Below are positions 25,801-32,525 of a DNA stretch of 64,000 nt, piece by piece (the stretch's first letter is position 1; every line of letters begins with the position of its first letter). A program made the position numbers and the translations under genes. Source of the stretch: Aquatica leii (Eukaryota > Arthropoda > Insecta > Coleoptera > Lampyridae); assembly GCA_035610365.1 (NCBI GenBank), contig CM069432.1:177677027-177741026 (forward strand), read 5' to 3'. The notes beneath the pieces were generated by a model. The model saw only the letters and a program-made list of their open reading frames with translations, was not told where the DNA came from and ran no database searches.

Positions 25801-28800
25801 GTTCCCAGAACTTTAGTACGAGTGAAAAAAACAATACAAATCTTGAATGTCAACTCAAATCCAGTAATGTTGAAAAAGAAGACCGTGGTAGGCCAATCCA
25901 CACCAGTATCTCAAATTGTGAGATGCGTGAATTCTAACGAAGATACGTCGCCGAAGAAGTGCCTACAACACCTATTGCACATTCTTACCTCCAAATGCCA
26001 AAACTTCAACCAAGACCAGCTTAGAATTGGAACCCAAGGATCGTGAAAAAACAGCTTTTACAAAAAACTGGTTTGTGGCGGTTTACTGTGATGCCATTTG
26101 ATCTACCTGCAAGGTTCGAGCGTTTGATGGAAACTATCTTGCACGGTTTGTCTTAGAAGACGTGCTTTGTTTACCTAGAAGACGTGATCGTAGTTGGAAG
26201 GACGTTTAAAGAAGACTTGAACAACTTGAAAGAAGTTTTCCAGCAACGACGTGGGGCAAATCTAAAACTGAGCCCAAAGAAGTGCCACGTTTTTAAGAAG
26301 GAAGTGCAATATCTTGGTTACGTCGTATCTAGAGATGGAGTAAAGGCCAGACAAAATCCGAGCAGTACAAGCATGACCAAGACTAATCGACAAAAATTAG
26401 GTCCAAAGATTCCTTGGATTGTGCATCTATTATAGACGATTTGTACTCGGATTTGCCAATATTGCCAAACCTTTGCTTTCCATCAGCTAAAATAGGCCCT
26501 AGTCACTTCGCCGATTTTAAGTTATCAAAGAAAAGGTGGACAAGAAAACTCATCGCGTATTTTAGTAAGTTTTTGTCCACGCCAGATAAGAATTACTGGG
26601 TGACTACGAGAGAGTTGTTAGCAGTTGTCAAGTTCATAGAGCACTTCTACAAATATTTCTATAGGCAAAAATTTGTATTAAGGAAGAACCACGCAGGTTT
26701 GAAATGGCTATTGCAGTTTCGTAATCCGGAAGGACAAGTAGCAAGATGGATCGATAGACTCAAGAATATGACTACGCCACATAACACCATGTCCGGCAGA
26801 CTACAGCCATTGTTCGTGACTTGAAGAAAAATTTGTATGCCTTCGGAAAACTGCTGTAGTTTAATGACGAATAGGAACCTTAGCAGTTACGTCGCAAACA
26901 AAAAAACGATCGCAAAATAAGACTACTCCTAAACTAGAAAGGAAACGGTCGACGACCAATCTAAGAAGAAGTGAGTGCTTTAATAGGAAACATCAAAGTC
27001 TACTGGGCGCCATGAGACTCTTTGAGGGTAACAGACGGTCTTTTTAGGCGATCCCTAGAAAGTGCCGAGGGCACAGAAAACAGACTACAGTTGGTATTGG
27101 GAAAGAGCCGGGTGTCACAAATGTTGAAGCATCTCCACGATGGTACATCAGGAGGACATTTTGGCGTAAAAAAGACATTGAGAAAAGTTCGAGAAAGATT
27201 TAACCTGGTGAACTGCAAAGAAGACGTCATAAAATGGTGCCGTAAGTGCACTGTCTGCGTATCAGAAAATGGCCCAGCAAAAAAGAGCAAAGCATCGATG
27301 AATCAGTATAATGTGGGAAGTCCTTTAGAAAGAGTAGCAATTACCATCGCAGGGCCGTTTCCAGAATCTGATTCGGGAAACAAATACATTCTAGCGGCAA
27401 TACCCAATCAACATGCAGCTACAGTCGTAGACGTATTAGTGAAAGAGTTTTTCTGCCGGTTGAGAGTTCCGTTAGAATTACACTCTGACCAAATCCGCAA
27501 CTTTGAGTCTGGGCTGTTTCAAGAAGTATGTCGACTTAATTAAGAATTAAAAAAATTAAGGCGCCGCCTCTCCATGCTCAATCTAATGGTATGGTTGAGC
27601 GCATGCATTGAACTATAAGAAAATACTTAGCCAAAGTAATGTCCAAACATCAAAGAGACTGGGATCAGCACCTTTTCTTAATAACACCCGTTCGCGATAG
27701 CACAGGCTAAACACCATCCTGTGCCATGCTCGGTCGAGGTCGTGCGGCGTATTAATGACGTCATATATCGCATTCGGAAACTACCTAGAGGCAAGCCAAA
27801 AGTGGTCCACATCGATCGACTAGCCCCGTTTGCTGGTGATAACCACATTACGCAAATTCAGTTCCAAACCAGAGTAATAAGTAACAGAACCAGAAATCAA
27901 GTCGAAGGAATGGACTTCGATAATTTTATGAGCATATACGGAGGTTCCGGAAAGACTAAGTTTGGAGTTAAAGCCGAGGAACAAGACGTGTTCCAAACAC
28001 AAAAAGATTACGCCATCACACATTGCGTGAGCAAGAATCTTGACATGTCCAGAAGGGATGCAGTCGTATTTAAAAAAAAGTTTAGACTGCTAGAGAAACT
28101 ACGAAGACGTGGTAAACGACACTTTGTTTTCAATTTGGTCACCAAAAAGTACTCACGTACAAAGCCGTTGTACGAAAATCTATAGCTACCATTATGGAAT
28201 CTCAAGAGAGAAGTGGTGTTCTACAATATTAAGAAATTGGCAGTACTCAAGAAGCTTGGTTGTGAATATTGGGTCATGAAAAGTCCATTAACTGCTACTT
28301 TTATGCTTAAAAAAGTTGCCGAAATGAAAGGAGCTGCCGCTATCGTCATGGTCCTTTCTACCGGTGTCGCATTCAGTTTTCTGTTCTGGAACAGAACAGT
28401 CTTAAGAAGAAGACAGTGAAGCGTTCGCAAAGTTATTATCAACTTTAAGAACGTTCACGAAGTTACTGTCAACTTCCAGAACGTTTACCGGAGGATGTAG
28501 AAAATTCGCGAGAAGATACAGAAATATATAAAAACTGGTTAAAGGAATCATAGGTCATTTATTCGAAGTCAGAAGTATTAAGAAGAATCTTAAACAAACA
28601 AGTGATTAACGCGTGGTTAAGATAAATATAACGGCGTTCAAGCATACGTGCCTTTAATGCAACCAAGTATCAATTTAGATAAACAGAAGTTATCCGCCGC
28701 ATTATTTTTCGAGTTATAATATATAAATTATTATAAGTGTTTTTATAAGTATCGTTAGATTTAATTAGTTACGTTGTAAACGTGTAAATATCTTGTTATA

Positions 28801-31800
28801 AATAAATTTGTTATAAAATTCTATTAAAATACCTTTTTGAGCTTGTCTCATTTGACCACTACGCACGTTTTGCGTTTTCACTTTAATTTTATATTTAAAA
28901 AGTAACAATTCAATAAGCATGTATATGATGTTGACAGCACGGAGTAGGTGACAGGTATATGATAGTTCTAGACTTGTTTTAAACATTTTACAACAAAATA
29001 TAATTGATTATTTTCAATTTTGATTAACAACAGAAACGCTGTATAACTCGCAATGTCAACTTTATATCACGCCCCCACTCAGTTACGTTCAAGAATAAGA
29101 GTTAACAAACTAGGGAAAAAGAAGGTGAATTCTAAAGGAAGAGATATTATATTTTCTCCTAAGAACTGCAAAGTTCTCTTGATCTCAAGACGTCCTTGTA
29201 GAAACATTATGTGCAAATTGCAAGTTCCCCCCAAAAAAGTCGTGAAATAATTTTTTTTAAAAGGTGAAGCATATGCACAAGAAAGTTGAACCGGCTTTGT
29301 ATGTAGTTCTCAAATGGATGGACACCAGAGACGTCCTGTTATTGTCTAAAATTCAAAATGACACAACACAACTACATTTCAACGTCGTCAAACAAAAATT
29401 GCAAAGCCTAATATAAATATAGATTATAGTCGAAGTCATACATAGACTTATCAGGCCAGCTAAAAACATTTCTTGTATAGACTGTAGTTTTGTTAATGGT
29501 TTTTCTTTCTGAGGTTTCATATATTGGCACAAAGAGCGCTGTATAAAAAAAGCATTACTATTACCTTCTTTACCACTCAACATTATAGAGTAAAATTCGT
29601 TTTGTTATAGTAATGTTTTTATATTTTTGCTTTTTAGCTAATAAAATTTTGACAAGGAAATTGCCTCTTTTGGTTTAAGAAACATTCCACAATACTAAAC
29701 TCTAAATTTTCTAATCGTACATTTATCAATATTTTACATAGTAAACATATATAGATAGCCATCTAATTATATTTGCGTTTGTCGTGTAATGCAGATTTAA
29801 ACTTATTCTTCGTTTATTTATTTTTAACTTATTGGTTTAAACAATTAAAATAAATCTCTCTACTTTGAAGAATTCTAACTTGCTGAATCAAAAAAATATC
29901 TTTTCCGTGTTTTTTTTTTGTTAGATATGAAGTCAATATTCTGTAAATATCAGATAAACTTACCCTTTCTTGTTTCTTGAATTCATTCATTGGCTGCTCT
30001 ATTCTAGAATATAACTGGCGTATCCACATTATCCTACCGACAACAGGTGGAATGTTACGAGGCATTTCTGGGTTTTGTCTTTCTTCGTTGTATTGATCGC
30101 GCAATTCTTCGATTTCTTGTTGAAACATTTCGATCGCTTCAAGATAACGTTCTTCCAAATGTAAACTAGTTAAACCTAATTTCGAGAACCTGCCAAATGT
30201 TTATTAAAAACATTCAAACATGTTTTTGATTACATACCGTTTTAATAAACGCATGACATTATCTATATTTACCATTTTTTCTAAAGAATTACCGACAAAC
30301 TCTTCAAGATCAAACTCTGCGTTAGCAACGTTTTTTTTAAATTCTACGTAATCGTTATCAAACATCTCTTGTCTGTGATTAAGAGCATCGTATTTTTTAG
30401 TTGATATTTTCTTATAAAACTCTTTGAATTTTTCAGAAAATATTTCGATGCCTTCAATAGTACTACTTTGCAAAATGGAGTATTTTAAGGTTACTTCAAA
30501 AACATCGCCAATCTAAAATAAATTAGTTACTAAAATTGTTTAATATAGTAGTACTACCCTCTCTAAGCGTGTTTTGAACGTTTCAAGTTTTCCAAATACG
30601 TAAGTTTCAGAACACTCAAAGGGGCGTTCATTGGACTCCTTCATAGCCTTTTGGCACTGCTTAAAACACTGATAATATTTTAAATACAAATCCAAAGAAA
30701 TCTATTAAACGAAACGTTATAGCATGTTACCTTAAAAACAATTACTTACTCGAATTTTATCGATTACGTCTTTTTTCTTTTGAACCCATATTGTTTGCGC
30801 GCCGTTACAATTTAGATAATTTCTGCACATAATGATCATTTGATTAGAAACTTTTACCATAATTGCCGTAATTGTAGCTGTGCTGTTATAATATCGAGAT
30901 GTAGTAGAAATCATCCGAATTGCTTCCAATAGGGATGGCAAGTGTTGTGACATTTTTGCCGGATCTAACCTATATAAGGGTTCATAGTATTTTTCAAGGA
31001 CATAGAGGTATTTTACTATATCAACGCATTCATTTCTAGCGTCAATCGCTCTATCACTTAATGAGTTCCAAATCTAAAAAGTTTCATGTACAATGAGTAA
31101 AATCAAATTTCACATTCATGTCCTAATTTCGAAACATTTTGTGGAATTAAATACATGTCATAAGATTTGCTATTTTTTAATGCCGTTTACAATTCTTAAA
31201 TTGTCTTTATAAAATTTTTAACTTCCCGATTACTAAATTCGGAGAACTTCACAATAAACGTAACGTTTTGTTAAAAGTAAGCAGTGTTTACCTTGAGTTG
31301 CTTGTTTCTAGATTTATTTAAAAATGAGATACACATATTGCAGTTATCAGTTAAAGTGAATTGGACGATGCTAGTAAATTTTGCAAGTTGTCTACGGTAA
31401 TACTCGATTTCTACTATTGGACCAACAAATTCATTTTCTCTTCGCAGCTGATTATATTGTGTTATAGCCTAAAAACATAATTAGTCGGTATAATGTGGCT
31501 TATAACGCCTTGTTAAAAATACCCTTTCAACTTGTTTTATCCAACGACGGAAACAATCAGAAATGTTTTTCATGAAAGCGGAGTTTCTCAACGCATATGC
31601 AACTTTTTCTGGAGTATCAATTTCTTTAATGATTTCATCATTAATTTCAAACTTAACAAGTTCGTCTATGTCAATTTTAGATTCTACGAAAAACATATTT
31701 ATTGTTTGTTTATATAATAAAAGCAAATACTTTCGATAAAATTACAAAACGAATAATAATCTCCCAAAAAGCAGTTTTTTACGTGCATTCCTCCCTCATA

Positions 31801-32525
31801 TTTGTTTAAGTCTCCCCATTCTTTGGTTATTTTAATGGATGGCGTTAAAACTTTTTCAATTATATCATGTATACAAGCAATTAAATTATAATTTTTTTCT
31901 TGCATATCAAATTGAGCAAAAAATATTTCATCGGCTATATTTCTCATATCTAGATCTTTTGCGTTGCTGTTTCTATATACAATGATACCCCTGCACGTTG
32001 CAGCTATCGTATTTCCTTGAGTGATATAAATACGATTTATAACGGTGTCTGGCGATTCAGTAGGATTATAACGCCCAGTATCTAATATTTTGAAACGGCA
32101 CTCGAACAGTATTTTACTTGCATAATTTACTTACGTACCTACTTCATACGGAAACCCTGGTTGATATAGAAATAAAACAGCGCAAGCACCATTGGCTTTG
32201 CAAAACGTCTCAAGGGCTTCAACATGTTCTGATGAATCGCCAAAACCTTCAATTACTTCATTAATATCAATATTCCAAAAGGTAGCAATCATATCGCAAA
32301 TATGTCGATGGGTACTTATTAACGATGAAATTCGAGTAGAACGTGCTTCTCTTGCTTTCTTCTAAAATATGTAGTTTTGAAAATGTTATTAAAAAAATGA
32401 CAAAACACCAATTGTTTTTTCAAGATTTCTCCCTCAGGGTAGACCGTTAGTTCTTTCCTTTTTCCTAATGCTTGCGAAACATCCGTTGGCATTATAGCGT
32501 TTTTTATTTCTTCTTCGTTCGACAT
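1..32525 (-). CDS. kl-3: Axonemal outer-arm dynein heavy chain, DNAH5/DNAH8 (kl-3) class, 3' end cut by window
   Basis: This is the motor heavy chain of the ciliary and sperm-flagellar outer dynein arm, which uses ATP to slide doublet microtubules. Exons on the minus strand give, in order, the tail, linker, AAA1 ([10 protein letters not shown]), AAA2 (GPTGAGKTK), AAA3 (GEPGTAKT, split by an intron), AAA4 ([10 protein letters not shown]), the stalk coiled coils with the microtubule-binding tip, AAA5 and AAA6. Wording such as [16 protein letters not shown] and [20 protein letters not shown] is typical of the DNAH5/DNAH8 class rather than the beta or inner-arm classes. Junctions I traced use GT-AG and keep frame. 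Many introns are 46-75 bp, but one is about 2.2 kb and one about 14.7 kb, both carrying transposons. The start at 32,525 is chosen because the next exons match the family's N-terminus. The C-terminal domain lies beyond position 1. The kl-3 symbol is by class; one-to-one orthology is inferred. Confidence 0.96.
1937..3025 (-). CDS. kl-3: Dynein heavy chain: stalk coiled coil and microtubule-binding tip
   Basis: The exon at about 2,785-3,010 carries [14 protein letters not shown] and the first stalk helix, rich in Ala, Glu and Lys heptads. The exon at about 2,562-2,740 continues the coiled coil. The exon at about 2,340-2,516 carries [18 protein letters not shown], the start of the microtubule-binding domain. 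The exon at about 1,942-2,293 gives [20 protein letters not shown] and the returning helix [18 protein letters not shown]. These paired antiparallel helices carry the small globular tip that grips microtubules. Lengths and phrase order match the DNAH5/8 class. Confidence 0.91.
3054..4210 (-). CDS. kl-3: Dynein heavy chain: AAA4
   Basis: AAA4 is the module from which the stalk emerges. Exons at about 3,968-4,205 (acidic [20 protein letters not shown]), about 3,693-3,915 ([20 protein letters not shown], with the Walker A motif near 3,755-3,787), about 3,335-3,650 ([19 protein letters not shown] and [10 protein letters not shown]) and about 3,060-3,280 ([18 protein letters not shown]) follow the family order exactly. 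The P-loop exon reads past its donor into nonsense, so splicing after SLTR is required. Confidence 0.92.
4237..5440 (-). CDS. kl-3: Dynein heavy chain: AAA3
   Basis: AAA3 regulates microtubule release. Its exons include about 5,148-5,440 ([17 protein letters not shown], then AVLLIG) and about 4,975-5,088, which continues the P-loop. The split codon gives [15 protein letters not shown], where most relatives have GEQGTAKT, so one P-loop residue differs. The exon at about 4,565-4,886 carries the Walker B region [18 protein letters not shown] and [19 protein letters not shown]. The exon at about 4,250-4,545 carries [20 protein letters not shown]. All are on the minus strand with short introns. 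Confidence 0.92.
5528..6312 (-). CDS. kl-3: Dynein heavy chain: AAA2
   Basis: AAA2 is a regulatory nucleotide-binding module. The exon starts at 6,312 with the second and third bases of a glycine codon and reads [10 protein letters not shown], then the family-specific block with [21 protein letters not shown] second exon (about 5,760-5,988) carries [20 protein letters not shown] and [13 protein letters not shown] third (about 5,540-5,755) leads towards AAA3. The [19 protein letters not shown] run is nearly invariant in axonemal dyneins. The intron upstream (6,313-8,530) contains an antisense R2-type LINE remnant. Confidence 0.93.
6800..8480 (+). mobile_element. R2-type LINE, 5'-truncated and decayed
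   Basis: A plus-strand remnant of a non-LTR retrotransposon sits in the dynein intron between AAA1 and AAA2. Frames broken by stops give the reverse-transcriptase core ([15 protein letters not shown], then [19 protein letters not shown] at about 7,095, with the catalytic YMDD intact). They then give the thumb region and a C-terminal block with [18 protein letters not shown] (an H/C zinc knuckle near 8,000-8,055). After that comes [20 protein letters not shown] at about 8,190-8,255, which matches the restriction-like endonuclease of the R2/R4-type group. The 5' half including upstream domains is missing. No intact ORF remains. It is antisense to the host gene. Confidence 0.8.
8517..9596 (-). 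CDS. kl-3: Dynein heavy chain: AAA1, main ATPase site
   Basis: AAA1 is the principal ATP hydrolysis site. The Walker A motif [10 protein letters not shown] lies at about 9,540-9,575, followed by [18 protein letters not shown], the [11 protein letters not shown]alker B exon, and then [16 protein letters not shown] and [17 protein letters not shown]. An intron of about 48 bp (roughly 9,221-9,268) divides the FIFSDGDN block: splicing keeps frame although both exon edges look closed when read through. The last exon here (8,530-8,753) carries [18 protein letters not shown] and ends with one base of a glycine codon. That codon is completed 2.2 kb away at the AAA2 P-loop. All residues expected for ATP binding and hydrolysis are visible. 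Confidence 0.93.
9600..11535 (-). CDS. kl-3: Dynein heavy chain: linker (DHC_N2) exons
   Basis: Exons covering roughly 11,042-11,392, 10,850-11,040, 10,440-10,764, 10,125-10,367, 9,900-10,110 and 9,623-9,853 encode the linker and its junction to AAA1. Recognisable blocks include [40 protein letters not shown] and [20 protein letters not shown]; the last is the family signature just before the AAA1 ATP site. This part bends over the motor ring and drives the stroke. Antisense open frames over the same DNA (for example plus 11,070-11,414) are shadows. The exons are separated by short introns with standard GT-AG ends. Confidence 0.9.
11540..15265 (-). CDS. kl-3: Dynein heavy chain: second half of tail and start of linker
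   Basis: About ten exons encode the rest of the DHC_N1 tail and the beginning of the DHC_N2 linker. Traced pieces are 15,149-15,265 ([11 protein letters not shown]), about 14,985-15,101, 14,653-14,925 ([16 protein letters not shown]), about 14,476-14,614, 14,249-14,426, about 14,050-14,201, 13,698-14,000, 12,762-13,107 (KPIYNLDDC), about 12,080-12,258, and about 11,612-12,030 ([16 protein letters not shown] and [13 protein letters not shown]). The linker swings across the AAA ring during the power stroke. The intron between the 14,249 and 14,201 exons is only about 46 bp. One 590-bp intron (13,108-13,697) contains a cluster of TATCGATA palindromes. No stop interrupts the frames followed. Confidence 0.88.
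16634..17314 (+). CDS. LINE ORF1 protein: coiled coil plus RRM-like nucleic-acid-binding region
   Basis: The 226-residue frame is uninterrupted. Residues about 10-95 are a long coiled coil rich in Lys and Glu. Residues about 95-165 contain [27 protein letters not shown] and a K-rich helix, matching the RRM-like fold of L1-type ORF1 proteins. The C-terminal part has [19 protein letters not shown]. Such proteins trimerise and chaperone the element RNA. The frame starts just after a CCGTGG context at 16,632, so the first residue may be a non-ATG codon, with an ATG (Met 11) as an alternative. ORF2 follows after about 95 bp in another frame. Confidence 0.72.
   Translation: MEEPKSEAVKMEEALKSILQLKKELKEDAQKNMESLKEEFKNNQEETKELKVELKRRENEMIEMKEENEKLKLRVGNLEAKFEEQNRDKKKLNIVIKGIQVQDALIREKVEEVLQEKIGVKPEIREVFRVGKVEANKIIVVKMETWQNKIEIMKKKKALKGTNIRIENDLTVKEREIQAHIKTFAEKTRNEGKRAEIVGYQKLKWTGKNGDGTSKKGSWKKPTRAR
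17410..19615 (+). pseudogene. LINE ORF2 (APE endonuclease and reverse transcriptase), broken
   Basis: The frame opens with [18 protein letters not shown] and [12 protein letters not shown], the first two endonuclease motifs. A stop interrupts it near 17,697, and a further shift lies near 17,880-17,910. The SDHYLI endonuclease end is at about 18,150. An open stretch (18,157-18,807) covers the linker before the RT. The RT fingers and palm are then almost entirely deleted, leaving the ADD-like remnant at about 18,835-18,960 and the thumb/C-terminal part (19,010-19,414: [13 protein letters not shown]). The last piece (19,374-19,613) carries [12 protein letters not shown], typical of insect endonuclease-reverse transcriptase elements. 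It cannot make a functional enzyme. Confidence 0.75.
19738..20174 (+). repeat. 5' LTR of Gypsy copy 1
   Basis: The start TGAAACATTCGCGAAG matches the start of the 3' LTR of copy 2 (TGAAGCGTTCGCAAAG at 28,417). Both contain repeated ACGTTC-type motifs and end in an AT-rich AATAAA-containing segment finishing in ACA. Sequence beginning ttggtgacagg follows at 20,176 and may be the primer-binding site. The two LTRs have diverged strongly, so the copies belong to related but old insertions. Confidence 0.65.
20320..21255 (+). pseudogene. Gypsy copy 1 gag (one stop near 20,507)
   Basis: A frame of about 300 residues, read from [17 protein letters not shown], has a single in-frame stop near 20,506-20,508. 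The N-terminal half is a coiled coil (repeated [12 protein letters not shown] units). The C-terminal half, from 20,740, is a capsid-type domain with [20 protein letters not shown] and [20 protein letters not shown], the usual retrotransposon gag pattern. No CCHC zinc knuckle remains: the frame ends at 21,255 and the next bases jump to the pre-RT spacer. It would package element RNA if intact. Confidence 0.75.
21460..22230 (+). pseudogene. Gypsy copy 1 reverse transcriptase fragment
   Basis: The RT fingers and palm are recognisable: [56 protein letters not shown] and [20 protein letters not shown]. Stops occur at about 21,871 and 21,970. The catalytic box reads YLDN instead of the expected YLDD, so one metal-binding aspartate is lost. 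The sequence ends at LGVL, where RNase H would follow. This is an inactive fragment. Confidence 0.8.
22231..24337 (+). other. Dynein intron sequence between the two Gypsy copies
   Basis: About 2.1 kb of mostly AT-rich DNA with no gene I can recognise. It begins where Gypsy copy 1 breaks off and ends where the partial 5' LTR of copy 2 starts. It contains the fold-back element at 23,139-23,356. Short open frames at 23,266-23,487 (minus) and 23,699-24,121 (plus) are low-complexity and hydrophobic and look like chance. Confidence 0.5.
23139..23356. repeat. Fold-back element with arms of about 80 bp
   Basis: The left arm (about 23,139-23,217) contains GGGTAGCAATAAATTATTTG. The right arm (about 23,274-23,356) contains its reverse complement CAAATAATTTATTGCTACCC. 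Matching continues on both sides through GGAGGACGT/ACGTCTTCC and TGTATATTTA/TAAATATACA, with a spacer of about 55 bp. The arms are roughly 80-85 percent alike by eye. This is the structure of a short non-autonomous DNA element or of an inverted duplication. Confidence 0.65.
24338..24517 (+). repeat. Partial 5' LTR of Gypsy copy 2
   Basis: The sequence from AACAAGTATCAG through the AATAAATTAATTATAAAATT segment to GTTACA matches the 3' half of the LTR at 28,417-28,826. The 5' half of this LTR, with its ACGTTC motifs, is absent, so the element was truncated or rearranged at its left end. Confidence 0.6.
24587..25250 (+). pseudogene. Gypsy copy 2 gag remnant
   Basis: Broken frames match the copy 1 gag: [20 protein letters not shown] near 24,710, coiled-coil pieces with [20 protein letters not shown] content near 24,880, and [20 protein letters not shown] near 25,043. 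Stops and short deletions interrupt it, and most of the capsid-like domain is missing after about 25,200. Confidence 0.65.
25330..25640 (+). pseudogene. Gypsy copy 2 aspartic protease remnant
   Basis: In the frame shifted from the open one, the DNA reads a retroviral-type protease: a flap-region-like [19 protein letters not shown] and [20 protein letters not shown], the latter being the usual ILG-D motif near the protease C-terminus. The active-site triad DTG would sit near 25,360-25,375, where the sequence reads DTK followed by a shift. So the catalytic motif is altered. The region is inactive as written. Confidence 0.62.
25669..26440 (+). pseudogene. Gypsy copy 2 pre-RT and RT remnant with catalytic centre deleted
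   Basis: From 25,669 an open stretch gives the protease-RT spacer ([20 protein letters not shown]). It reaches the RT start (CQNFNQDQL) and then jumps, at about 26,022, to sequence that in copy 1 lies about 400 bp further on. The RT fingers are therefore deleted. What remains after 26,184 is the palm tail [20 protein letters not shown] and [12 protein letters not shown]. Confidence 0.7.
26440..26830 (+). pseudogene. Gypsy copy 2 RNase H remnant
   Basis: The frame includes [20 protein letters not shown], then [18 protein letters not shown] and [20 protein letters not shown]. These are the standard RNase H block of Ty3/Gypsy elements, with the catalytic glutamate of the TxRELLAVV motif kept. 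The first part of the domain is degraded and the frame closes at about 26,822. Confidence 0.72.
27022..27830 (+). pseudogene. Gypsy copy 2 integrase, broken
   Basis: The zinc-binding region is clear: [20 protein letters not shown] followed by WCRKCTVC, an HHCC set at about 27,130-27,265. The catalytic core is partly kept ([20 protein letters not shown]), but the first aspartate position reads AITIAG where the family has an Asp. [11 protein letters not shown] carries the second Asp. A stop at about 27,541 precedes the third catalytic residue, which lies in a shifted frame. The C-terminal part at 27,721-27,835 ([20 protein letters not shown]) matches the usual integrase tail. It is inactive. 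Confidence 0.75.
27870..28410 (+). pseudogene. Macro-domain (OARD1/Poa1-like ADP-ribose hydrolase) frame downstream of the Gypsy integrase
   Basis: Directly in frame with the integrase tail, and ending at the 3' LTR, is a region that looks like a small macro domain of the OARD1/Poa1 class, which removes ADP-ribose or O-acetyl-ADP-ribose. Matching landmarks are [11 protein letters not shown] near 28,015-28,050, AVVFKKKF near 28,060, then [16 protein letters not shown] at 28,134-28,183. After a stop and frame change comes a KKLGC motif near 28,250, where the family has PxIGCG. The glycine-rich MGAGIA turn of the family reads MSRRDA here, so ligand binding may be lost. Length, order and spacing fit the family. 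It has one stop (28,183) and at least one frameshift. I infer capture of a cellular gene by the element; assignment is by remembered family motifs only. Confidence 0.62.
28417..28826 (+). repeat. 3' LTR of Gypsy copy 2
   Basis: It starts TGAAGCGTTCGCAAAG, immediately after the macro-domain remnant, and contains three degenerate AACGTTCACGAAG-like repeats within its first 90 bp. It shares the block GTATCAATTTAGATAAACAG and the AATAAATTTGTTATAAAATT end with the partial 5' LTR at 24,338. An AATAAA polyadenylation signal lies near 28,800. Confidence 0.68.
29968..32525 (-). CDS. kl-3: Dynein heavy chain exons 1-9: N-terminal tail
   Basis: Nine exons encode the N-terminal tail (start of the DHC_N1 region), which binds intermediate and light chains and partner heavy chains. 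Estimated exons are 32,409-32,525; 32,139-32,361; about 31,737-32,076; 31,526-31,689; 31,294-31,468; 30,752-31,074; 30,559-30,702; 30,240-30,515; and 29,968-30,191. Exon 1 begins [15 protein letters not shown]. Exon 9 carries [20 protein letters not shown], close to the family's RNxPPVAGKILWARQL block. It ends at a clear donor (gtaagttt) before the 14.7-kb intron. The next exon, at 15,149-15,265, continues the family alignment with no missing residues, so no exon is lost inside the intron. Exon limits come from splice signals by eye. Confidence 0.9.

Larger units (their letters stand above)
24338..28826 (+). mobile_element. Gypsy LTR retrotransposon copy 2, with an extra macro-domain frame after integrase
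   Basis: A nearly full-length but decayed Ty3/Gypsy element, antisense to the dynein gene. Its order is a partial 5' LTR (24,338-24,517), gag remnant, protease, a small RT remnant with the catalytic centre deleted, RNase H, integrase, a macro-domain-like frame, and a 3' LTR (28,417-28,826). Stops and frameshifts occur in every gene. It is closely related to copy 1: the shared blocks around [11 protein letters not shown] in gag and [20 protein letters not shown] in RT are almost identical. Confidence 0.82.

Noticed and set aside
29353..29583. Minus-strand frame considered as an extra dynein exon
   Set aside because: The dynein family alignment is continuous from the exon ending at 29,968 to the exon at 15,149-15,265, leaving no residues for it.
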